This document shows, piece by piece, positions 1 through 10,500 of a stretch of DNA of 64,000 bases; positions within the stretch are counted from its first letter, which is position 1; every line of letters begins with the position of its first letter. The stretch covers positions 1,156,510-1,220,509 of the forward strand of contig JAVYIG010000036.1 of assembly GCA_035222895.1 (NCBI GenBank). The letters run 5' to 3'. Source of the stretch: Strongylocentrotus droebachiensis. Taxonomy: Eukaryota > Echinodermata > Echinoidea > Camarodonta > Strongylocentrotidae. Both the position numbers and the translations under genes were made by a program. The notes under the pieces were generated by a model. The model was given only the letters and a program-made list of their open reading frames with translations. It had not been told where the DNA came from and searched no databases.

Positions 1-132
1 ATATATATATTCAAACGTCATAGCGATTCATCCAAATAAAAAGAATAGGGAGATAGAGAGAGATCGAGAGAGAGATGAAAGAGTTATGAGGAGAGAAAGA
101 GAGAGAGAGAGTGAGAGAGAGAGAGAGAAGGG
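1..132. repeat. AT and GA microsatellites
   Basis: (AT)5 at the left edge and an imperfect (GA)n tract from about 46 to 130. The serine/leucine-rich minus-strand frame over it is an artefact of the repeat. Confidence 0.9.
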
Positions 133-704
133 GTGGGACGTCCTTTCGAAAAAGTATGGTTGAAACAAGTTAGTCATAGTTGATACCACTCCAACCATTT
201 GAACACAATAACAGATTCCGAGCAGTAACATATATTAAACAAAAATATTTGTATTTATTTTGCAATTTGCTGTTGAATATGAGAGCAGAAATCAGCGCAG
301 CGAGCGTGAACATACACACACATGTACACTCGACACCCATCGACAAAACAATTTCAGTACATTATCAAAATATCAGTACAGTACGTACGTGTAAACTGTA
401 AAGGTTTAAAATACAGTTTAGGCTTTCCGCGAGCGGTTTCATTGGAATTAATCGAAAAATTCCCCTCGCTATAGTGTGTAAATCAAAAATACGCAGGCCG
501 GACATACGGGTATCCAGACTTTTCGCTAAACTGGATATACGGTTATCTACTAGCGTAACTAGCGTTACTGTTAGTGGCCACTAAGGCCCATTAGTGACTA
601 TAAAAAACATATATGCTCTTCCTGGCTATTTGAAAATGTGTCAGTTTGCAACAAAAATGGAGAAACGCGCATTTTGTTGAAAATCATGTGATATCACGAA
701 CATT

Positions 705-871
705 TATAACTCACTTTATTGTATGAAATTGAAAATAAGTCATGGTTTAATTTTATTTGGGGGGGGGGGCTCACTTTATTGTATGAAATTGAAAATAAGT
801 CGTGGTTTAATTTTATTTGAGGGGGCTGGCGCACCCCAAGCCCCCCCCCCCCCCCCACCAGTACGCCAGTG
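705..871. mobile_element. Two-copy 61-66-bp direct repeat with a hAT-like right end
   Basis: CTCACTTTATTGTATGAAAT...TGGTTTAATTTTATTTG occurs at about 711-770 and again at 771-832, separated by G runs. It ends in CCACCAGTACGCCAGTG, like the hAT-like termini elsewhere. No left end or target duplication was found. Confidence 0.5.
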
Positions 872-1947
872 ATTCTGACTATTGAAATACTATTATTCCT
901 ATCAGGTGAATGAAATTATTTGTATCGAGGCACTTCACAAAAACCTATGCATTAAATTTGGTTACATTACGAAAATGGCCTATTGGAGTACAAAGAATGA
1001 TAGCAGGTGAAGGAAATGCTTCAACAACACAAACACCTGGGAAGGAAGCACCCATAAATTTGAATAATTTAGTTGATAAACGACTCCGCATGTGGACGTT
1101 TGGTGGAGCAGAAAGCAGTGGATTCTTAACAACACGAACCCATTTAACAGAATGTCGGAACGTAAATTAAATTTGGCGCGGTTGGAAAATGCATCTTTCT
1201 ACCCTGCGACTTTAATGGTACGATCCAGTAAATTAAAACAGTAAAATGGCTCTTATTTAAAAATTACTCATTAAATAAAACCCAAAAATTCAGTGATATC
1301 AGACAAAATATGTTATATCTTACTTATAAGTAAAAAAGATGTATAAACATTGTGAAAGTGTAGCATTTTACGATAAAAGACACCGATTTAGCGAAATGAC
1401 GTCATTAGTGCACTTGCATCAGGGAATTCAAGGTCAAAAGGTCAATTCAGACGCTGATAAGTTATTGGTCAAACCTTTTTGTTTCCTTTATTCCGACAAA
1501 GTTATACAATCAATCAAAACAAGTTTAATACCAGAAGAAAGCTAACGATTAGTATTTTCATTAACCGCTTGCCCAAAAGTCGCTTGACCACAGTGAAACG
1601 AGTGAGAGCTTGCGAGAGCGGCCAAAGTGTGATTGAAACTCGCTATTTGCTCGTCTCCAACGCAAAAAGAGACGAAATTGTGCTGGATAAATGTATTTTT
1701 TCCGACAAAAGTACAGAAAATTTGCATATGGTCTTTTTATATTATACTTTATGAAATGTTACCCGAGTGACTTCCGGGCGCCCCAGTGCTGGAAAGCAAT
1801 GCACATTTTAGAAAACTTCACTTTTTCATGGAAAAATGCTTTTTTGTTCTATGCACGCAAGTCAGATTGAGCGGATGATACAACGTTTCCATATGCGGCG
1901 CAAAGCAGCTGCGCAGAGACAAGGCTTTTATTTTGAATCGTGAAGAG
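872..1947. other. Intergenic, nothing recognised
   Basis: Short open frames (910-1170, 1339-1545, 1479-1754) show no domain, splice context or family similarity I can name. Confidence 0.5.
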
Positions 1948-2165
1948 ACGATAAACGCGAAATCCCGAAAATCACATTCGTATAGTGGGGTTCGGTAGTG
2001 GGGTTCGATATTATCTAGTGGCAAGACCCGATAAACGCACCCATAGTGGGGTACGATATGTACATATCTAGTGGAACGACCCAATAAACGCACCCTAAAT
2101 TTGCCTGAAAGACGTTTGAGAAACCTGATTCTAGCCAAAAATTTGGTCAATAAACGCACCCCTCG
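1948..2165 (+). repeat. Degenerate tandem repeats with an ATAAACGCACC motif
   Basis: GACCC(G/A)ATAAACGCACCC or close variants occur at about 1948, 2028, 2080 and 2147, with ATAGTGGGGT(T/A)CG(A)T and TCTAGTGG repeated between them. Spacing is about 52-80 bp. Confidence 0.7.
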
Positions 2166-2395
2166 ACTAAGCCCCACCCTAGATTGTCTTGCTTATCTAC
2201 TCCTCCTAGCCGGACGACTGCATGGAAGGGATGAAATGATGATAAAGAAGATGAGGAAGGTAATGATGATAATGTTGATAATATTATTAACAACAATACT
2301 ACTACTACTACTACCACTAAATAGTAATAAAGTTATTATTAACATCGATTATTAATAACGAACCCAAACTTTCATTCCCTCATGAAGGTGCCGCA

Positions 2396-2815
2396 CTATA
2401 AAACCAACTCCCCCATATAGTGTTAGACCAGTCTAAACAGTCATTTGCAAATCTGTACTGGAGAAAATTACATTTTTAATATAAGAAATATCAGAGACTG
2501 TTCTTTTCAGTAATAACAAATCAAAATAGGTATTAAAGCTTTCCCGTTTAGTTTTCTATCACTCGATTTGAAAGGACGTATATTATAATTGTATAAGCTG
2601 GAAAACGACTGTTTTTTGTGTTGATATCATGGTGTATAAAAAAAAGAATGATAATAATCCATGATATGATATGTATGTAATTTAAATTTGTTACATTTAA
2701 TCTCTTTTTTCTTAAACCTATAATTTGTACGGGGCCTCTATGGCAAAACAGTTTTAATACTAAATGGGGGGGGGGGGGGGGGGTAAAGGCCGAAGATAAT
2801 AAGCATAAGCTACTG
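2396..2815. repeat. Dispersed repeat, about 400 bp (inverse of 14580-14975)
   Basis: AACCAACTCCCCCA, GGTATTAAAGCTTTCCCG, ATACGTCC-type and GGCCGAAGATAATAAGCAT blocks all recur as reverse complement at 14580-14975. A poly-G run of about 17 lies near one end. There is no coding potential. Confidence 0.8.
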
Positions 2816-3345
2816 ACCTCGTTTCCTAACTTTAATCCATCCATTGATATTTAAATTGCACTGCTCCTACTGTGTTTTTTGTTTACACTCTCCCTGCTCT
2901 ATAAAGGGTACTTTCTTTATTTGATCATCAACAGGAACAAAATTCTATAGGCCACAAACTTTGCGAAACGTGACTAGATTCAAAGTATGCTTAAATGGGG
3001 GCATTGATGTATGTAGAAAAAAAAAACAGGATTAAGATCCCATGAAACGCTTCGAAATGTAAAAGAAGAATAAGAAAAATCACGTTGAGATTCGACCTTT
3101 ATGTCTAGACGTTGCTTAATGCATTTCGTATTGGCATTATTTTCCATCTCAGTGATTAAAGAGGTTATTTATATGGATAATAAGGATTAAGCTGACCGGT
3201 TCTTGGAAGATAATGCTTCAAAACAAATCTACCGAGCTGTTTATTTCTTTATTCATGGTATTTTTCTACTGTTTATTCTATTTTAATTGCTAACCCTCGA
3301 AAACAAATTTATTATGCATTTCACAGAGGTAAGTTAGCATGAGAG
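2816..3345. other. Intergenic, nothing recognised
   Basis: AT-rich sequence with no coding, RNA or repeat signal; it ends at a (TA)n tract (about 3349-3375). Confidence 0.5.
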
Positions 3346-3348
3346 AAC

Positions 3349-3381
<33 letters not shown>

Positions 3382-3689
3382 GAATTATTTAGTGGGATTA
3401 TTTTGCTTTCTAATGAATCCGTACAATATGGCAGCTAGAGCTTGAGGGGCCTGGCAGAGCCCCTGCCGGGGGATCCGGGTGGAGCCCCAGGATTCTCTTG
3501 AGTTTATTTAACTTTCAAGAGAAAAATTGTCTTTAAAAGAGAAAGAGAGGTTATATCTAAAATTAAATGAAAGGACTCTTGAAAGTCAAATAGCCAGTTC
3601 AAAATGACATAAACAATCTAAAAAGAATAACAACCTTTGCTGGTATCGATTATTAAAAGCGGAATTAGCACGCTACAGCAGGGTCCGCA

Positions 3690-4220
3690 GAACGGCCGGG
3701 TTCGGGGAACCCACCCCCCCCCCTCCCCACACACACACACACACACACTTTTTGTGGACAAAGTATGGGTACAAAGAATGAAAAAAAGAGAAAGAGAGAG
3801 AGAGGGAGAGAGAGTAAGAGAGAAAGAAAGAAAGACAGAAAGAAAGAAAGAATGACGCTATATCGTTAATGGTGACATTGTCAAAATCATACTTGCTGGC
3901 GACTTCAAAACGGAAATCGCACTTTGGAACGCATTTCAAAGGAATGGTAGGTATAGGCCGTATGCATATCAATTCATAGATATGGTAAACGCCCATACAG
4001 GTGGTATGGGTGGAGGCCGATATACTTTAGTTGACTGACTTGATCTACCGTATAATATTACATAATTGTAATGGTAGTTACTAGTAACGGGAGGGGGCGT
4101 CAGGCGCGGTTCCAGGCGGTGGAAGGGGAGGGGGCCAAAGAGGGGGCCCCTTTTATGAGAAAATAATGAGCGGCGAAACAGCCAGCCGGTGAATAAGCGG
4201 AAGGGGGGGGGGGGGGGGGT
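3690..4220. repeat. Low-complexity cluster: CA, GA and G tracts
   Basis: C9, (CA)n, (GA)n and a run of about 18 G near 4204-4220 follow one another. The piece CAGCC.GCCGGTGAATAAGCGG before the G run (4178-4202) recurs at 8769-8790, also before a G run, so both are probably ends of one element family. Confidence 0.6.
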
Positions 4221-5384
4221 AAATAGCATAATCGTGATATATTCCGTTTAAAGGGACTTGGTATTAAACATTGTTCATTTGAGAGAAAATTGTGCTAAGG
4301 TAGTGATTTCAATGCTATTATATAGTATAATTAAAGGAAACCGAACCCCAAGTAATAACTTTACTTATACTGAGAGATTTATTATATTATTGCCCATAAA
4401 TCTACAAGATTCCCCACCAAAGTTTATGAGAGAGGAAGAAAGCAAAAATAAAGTACAGTTTCTCAACGAGATATGGGCAACGCCATTTTCTTGATAATGT
4501 GACGTACTATGCGAAGTCGTTTATTAAGTAATGTATTCAAATTTATGGATGCTTCTTTCCCAGACGTGTGTGGTGATGAAGCATTTTATTCACCTGCTAT
4601 TATCCTTTGTTCTATAATTGCCAGAACGCAAATTGCATAAATAAGTTAGTGCTCTTCTGGGGTGAAGGTTTCTCATAAATGAAATAGATTTGTCAACTTG
4701 TAGTATTTATAAACGAATTTTGTTACAATTGTGCCACTATTATTTATTTTTCACCTAATATAATTTCTATTATCTCAATTATTATTTTTTTTAATTGAAA
4801 AGTAAAGGTTTCGTTATTGATTTAAAAATTCTTTCCAACTAAAGCTTGGTGCATGATACATGTACAACTTCAACAGGTACGTCACATTTTCAAGAAAATG
4901 GCTGCGCCCATATCATGCTGAAAGGCATCACATCATGCCAGGAATATCTTCATTTATATATATCTTGTACATTTTCGTAAGGAATATTGTACATCAAAGG
5001 GCAGGAATACATCTCATTTTTCAGAATACATACACTTATTCTTTGGGTTTAGGTTTCCTTTAAAGATAATCTGAAGTTTGAGTGAAAACAGACCATTATT
5101 AATGATAACAATTTGGAAAAACTGATCTGATCGATTCCTTAATTCTCCCAACTATATTATATCAATTTAAATATAATTCAGGTGAATTTAAATCGTCACA
5201 AAGTGCATGAATTGGCTCTATATGCCATTCCAGACATGTAAGTGTTGAAAGATTAAAAAAAAAACCTGTCTTATGTCTAATTTTCATGGAAAAACGGTTG
5301 GGAAAATTCAAATATGGTTGGGATAATTTTCTGTTAGAGGGTGTTGCACAGTGATGCCTTCAAAGAAAACCATAAATATCTTTG
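4221..5384. other. Intergenic, nothing recognised
   Basis: AT-rich; the open frames at 4258-4494 and 4860-5063 lack any recognisable domain or splice structure. Confidence 0.5.
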
Positions 5385-6275
5385 TGGCTTGAGAATTTTG
5401 TTCAGGATTGTTTGCATGTTAGAGGGTTAGTAGTAAAAGGAATATAATAAGTAACATTTCATACATTATTTCGGTATAAAGGGCGTGTCTGTTATTGTTG
5501 AATGAGATGGAATGTTAAATCTGAGGGCTTTTTGTGCTCTTTGAAAGGAGCACACAATGCGGGGGCAGTGCGATTAAAATTGCAAGGGATGGATTAGAGT
5601 TTTTATCACTCATAATGGCTATCCAGGGGACCTCAGGCGGATTGGTTTCCAATAATGGTGGGTAGTGTATTCTTTGAAGAGTATTTTAAATTGAATGGAA
5701 CGTCTCAACTCAGTAAGCATGGCTGAGATTTGTAAAAGCTGTTTTTAAAAACAAGATTCTGGTGAAAAGCAGAGCTTATTTCAACAACAAAAATCGTCCT
5801 TAGGAGAGAATATGAGTTTTATGTAGTTTAAACTTCTAACAACCACTCCTGTGGACTTAAAAAAAAAAACATTTACTTCATTTCTTGCTGTCTGCTGCCT
5901 CGAGGCTCGAGATCACTGGAGCAAAGAAAGTAACAATGGCTTGAGATTTTTTTCAGGATTTTTTGCATGTTAGAGGGTTAGTGCAGTAAAAGGAATATAA
6001 TAAGTAACATTCCATACAATATTTATTGTGCCCAGTATAAAGGGCGTGTCCGCTATTGCTGCACGAGATGGAATGTTAAATCTGATTCCTCTGTAATGTA
6101 TTGAATATTAATCAAAGGACATGGCGCAATTCTGCCACTGCGCTGTAAGATCACTTTCAGATTAAGGGTAGCGTATTCTTTAAAGAGTATTTTAAATTGA
6201 ATGGAACGTCTCAACTCAGTTAGTATGGCTGAGCTCAGGCTGGTGAAAAGCAGAGCTTATTCCAAAATAAAACCT
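5385..6275. repeat. Duplicated intergenic blocks (two about 0.4-kb copies)
   Basis: The GTTAGAGGGTTAG...AAGGAATATAATAAGTAAC block at 5385-5523 recurs at 5938-6086. The GAGTATTTTAAATTGAATGG...CAACTCAGT block at about 5680-5790 recurs at about 6180-6270 and again at 9940-10045. No gene is visible. Confidence 0.75.
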
Positions 6276-7057
6276 TTGCAAAGGGCTGGGTCACTACTTT
6301 TATTGATACTTTTCCTGATCTTTTTGCTCCCCCCCCCCCCTCTCAAGCTGACAAGCAAAGTTTTCATTAACTCGTTTACTGAAGTCGACAGTTCAGATAA
6401 ATACCACCCCCATTACATTTCGGAGTTCACGATACGTGCGATTATCATTACCATGAATAAGTTGTGCACTCATTGGATCTAGTTTTCTCGTATTATCCTT
6501 TAGAGAAATGAATGTGTCGCTACAAATACTCCCCTGCCAGAATTGAAGCTGTGTATGCAATACACAGATGAGAGGCGATAAAGATATACATGAGCGAAGT
6601 ACAAAATGTCACAAGAATCAATGGCTGATACAAAATGCGAAAAAAAATAAAATTGTAAAGTGTATGTAGTAATTTACAGCAGCCTAAGAAAAGTACAAGC
6701 ATGGTATGTTGAAAGAATGTAATAAACAAGCATGGTATGTGAACGGCTGTTTAGTTGCCATAAATAGAAAAGTGAGTAATGGCATTGGCATGTATGGTAT
6801 CCATCGAATAAACGTGTATAAATGCAAGAGCATAAAAACATTCGATACAAAATCCAGAATGAATACATTTTATAGAACATTGTTAGCTAGTCCAAAAAGT
6901 CAGGGAATAATAAAAATCGTACAACCAAGCTTCCGAAAAGAACACGGGGTCACCACTTTAGAGAAATCCATTTATCATCTTGGTCTAGTTATTCAACTTG
7001 TGTATCATCGTTGCATTTGAATGGCTGTGAGGAAATTTGTTGTAGAAATGTGACACT
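6276..7057. other. Intergenic upstream of the SRCR gene, nothing recognised
   Basis: The open frame 6706-7020 shows no known domain. No promoter-like element other than the one at 7445 was seen. Confidence 0.45.
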
Positions 7058-7303
7058 TGTTATTGATAACACTATGAACATAACTGACAAAGGAGGCGGA
7101 CAAAATATACAGTTCCTCAGGTAGACAAAGGAACATCCCTTCACTGCTATTATGTAAAAATGTGTAGAACAGGTGTCACATGCATATTCACCTTTTTACA
7201 TTTTTGCAGTGAAGGGATGTTCCTTTGTCTACCTGAGGAACTGTATATTTTGTCCGCTTTCTTTGTCTGTCATATTCATAGTGTAAAGAGTTTTATAATA
7301 ACA
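7058..7303. mobile_element. Palindromic foldback MITE just upstream of the SRCR promoter
   Basis: The arms (about 7085-7135 and 7206-7260) are near-perfect reverse complements: GGCGGACAAAATATACAG against CTGTATATTTTGTCCGC, and onward through AAAGGAACATCCCTTCACTGC. Outer arms continue with ACACTATGAA/TTCATAGTGT. The central spacer is about 70 bp. No coding sequence is present. Confidence 0.8.
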
Positions 7304-7444
7304 GGGCCCAGGGAAGTATTCTTCGAAACAGTTTTGTAACAGCCACCATGGTCGGCTGGTTTACGAGAAAGGGGGGGGGGGGGGGTAGATATTTCGAATC
7401 CTTTCAAATCTCTGAAGGAGATGTTCCCTTTGTTATCATGTCAC

Positions 7445-7452
7445 TATAAAAA
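7445..7452 (+). promoter_or_regulatory. TATA box of the SRCR gene
   Basis: TATAAAAA lies 80 bp upstream of the ATG. Transcription would start near 7475, giving a 5' UTR of about 50 nt. Only about 140 bp separate it from the palindromic element ending near 7303, so the proximal promoter is short or includes transposon sequence. Confidence 0.55.
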
Positions 7453-7524
7453 CGCACCTCCTTCAAGAACTAGCAACACTTTTCATCGATACATCCTACC
7501 TGAAGGTCCTGGTTGAGTCGTGCT

Positions 7525-7591
7525 ATGATGGAAGGCTACACTATACTCTCGCTTCTTCTCTGCCTCAGTGTTGCAAGCGCCATCTCTAATG
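7525..7591 (+). CDS. SRCR gene exon 1: signal peptide
   Basis: Two consecutive ATG codons (7525 and 7528) open a 22-residue segment with a leucine-rich core (ILSLLLCLSVASA) and a likely cleavage after residue 19. The exon ends in phase 1 at a strong donor, G|GTAAGG. A lone signal exon ending in phase 1 is the usual layout for secreted modular proteins built from phase 1-1 exons. Confidence 0.88.
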
Positions 7592-10500
7592 GTAAGGTAT
7601 ACATTTCTTTAATTCACTTTTCATTCATCCATTCACTGCCAACATTTTAGATACGTTTCATTTCAGCATCAGGACAATAACTATACAATTTGGGGCCAAT
7701 AGCAAAAGTTTGTTTGTTTATTTATTTAAATACAGCTTAGCATAGCTGTTTTTCAGCATGTCCGTACATGGTACATTAAAATACATATGCATAAACAGAT
7801 ACAACACATGATTAAATAATAACAAATACATAATTTCAAAATATGTAAATGTCAAACAAAAAAATACATATTTAAAAAAATCTATATAATGCAAGTTAAA
7901 CAACAGAAGAAGAAGAAAAAGGAAACAAAATCATGTATACAGTGCGAACCAGAAAAAATGAACCGAGAATTATCGATGTTTACTTTAAACAAACAGAACT
8001 TTGTTATTCCTGGCTAATTTTTCCTGATTGTGGTGTCATATGAAAGAGCAGAAAATGAACTTTCTAGAAATGTGAATTTTCCTTCGATTGATACCGCCCA
8101 CCAAATGAATTTTGGGTTTCCTTCCTTCAAATTGCTTTAAATCACTCATGCACTCTAAACTTTACAAATATGTGTCATTTATTAATTATAATTAAAATCG
8201 ATAATTCTCGGTTTTGTTTTTTCTGGGTCGCACTGTATAATTAGAAAGGGTGGGGGTATAATTGAGATATCAATCTGCTGAAAATATTTAAGTTACTTGC
8301 TATTACACGGATTGATTCTGGGAGTTCATTAAACAGTTTGATACCAATATAAAATGAACTATTTTCAAGAAATCTTGTCCGAGGTGTGTCCAAGTGAAGA
8401 ATACATTTGTGGTTGCGTAATGAATAAGAACTTTCCTTAACAGTTATTTTCGAACAAAGAGATGGTGTTGCTAGGTTATGGATCCGTTTAAAAATTAAAA
8501 TCAATAAGTCCTTCGTAATCTTATTGCTAATGCAATAAATTTTGACATTGTTATGTTACTAGTCAAGTTTGGCCCCATTAAAAACTCTATGATCTATTAC
8601 ATTAAATGTATCATTAAGAATCATTAAGAAAAATCGTTGAATAACAAATAAGTAGTTTGGGATTTGCACTAACCTAGAACATTTTGAAATGTATTTAGCG
8701 GTGAAACGGTAAGAGCACATATGTTTTTTTGGGGGGTTTAGTTTTTTGGGAAAATTTTTGCGCCGACTCAGCCGGCCGGTGAATAAGCGGGGGGGGGGGG
8801 GGGATGCTGAAGAGGAGGACCACTTTTTTTTTTTTTTTGGGGGGGGGGGGGCCATTTTTACATGAGTTTCTTTGTAACACTCACTTTTACCTATCCCAGA
8901 TAACCCTACGTTTTTTGTTGCTGCTTTCTATGTAGTTGATAATGCATGATTAAAATAAATAGAGAGAGAGAGAGAGAGAACCACCATCATTATGCAATGG
9001 TTCAGGGTTTGTGTAATGTACATTTGAAACCATTTCTTAGCGCCTCAACGGCTCAACCCTAAAAAAATAGCGAAAATATAGCCATTTTTACATGAGTTTC
9101 TTTGTAACACTCACTTTTACCTATCCCAGATATTAAACCCTACGTTTTTTGTTGCTGCTTTCTATGTAGTTGATAAGGCATGATTAAAATAAATAGAGAG
9201 AGAGAGAGAGAGAGAGAGAGAACCACCATCATTATGCAATGGTTCAGGGTTTGTGTAATGTACATTTGAAACCATTTCTTAGCGCCTCAACGGCTCAACC
9301 CTAAAAAATAGCGAAAATATAGCCATTTTCACATGAGTTTCTTTGTAACACTCACTTTTACCTATCCCATATATTAAACCCTACGTTTTTTGTTGCTGCT
9401 TTCTATGTAGTTGATAAGGCATGATTAAAATAAATAGAGAGAGAGAGAGAGAGAGAGAGAACCACCATCATTTTTGAGGTAAAGCATTATACTGAACTGA
9501 ATAAAGAATTATAACTTTATATTGTCTAATACTAATACTGATACGGGCTAAAGACAATTTGGTATCGGCACAGTAAGATCGGGTATTTTTTATAAAGGTA
9601 TTCCAAAATGACATTCTGATAATTAACATTTTGTTCTGTATTAATTTCATATGTATATACGCATAATATATTTATACAACTGATCTTTATAAAGAAGAAG
9701 AAAAAAAACTGATCTTTATGATTTCTTAACGGTTACATAGCTTCTTCTCCCCCTGCAAACAAAAAAAGAAAACAAGGTTATTTAATAAAAGGATCATGCG
9801 ACAAATAAGCAAAGATTTTTTTGAATAAGCAATGCTTTTCACCAGAATCTTCTTTGTAAAAACGACTTTTACAAATCTCAGCCATGCAATTCTGCCACTG
9901 TGCTGTAAGATCACTTTCAGATTAGGAGAAGTGTATTCTTAAATGAGTATTTTAAATTGAATGGAACGTCTCAACTCAGTAAGCATGGCTGAGATTTGTA
10001 AAAGTTGTTTTTACAAAGAATATTCTGGTGAATAGCAGTGCTTACTCAAGCAAATATTTGCATCAATTTGAATGTCGCTTAATCCCTTTTAATGACCTTG
10101 TTTTCTTTCTCGTTTGAAAGGGGAAAATAAGCTATGTCACGTTAAAGGCTGGTTTAAAGGCATCATAAAGATCAGTGTTTTATGCGTATAATTTATAGAC
10201 ACAGGCCCCGCGGAACGTGTATCAATCAAAGTGGGGGGCTCAAGTATTTACGATCAGGTAGAGGGTAGCGAGCGAAGCGTAAATTGGTGTGGGGGTTCAG
10301 GGGGCGGAGCCCCCGGAAGCTCAGGGGTTTTAGGCATTTAATTACGGTCAGAGAAGCACAATATTTTTGTTGAATGACGTAAATCATGGTTTGAAGCAAT
10401 TAATTCAAATGAGACACTTGCTAAAGACTAAAACATTTAATGTTGACCATTTATTTTCATAAGTACATTATATAGGTTTGGGGGGTAGGGGGATGCTAAT

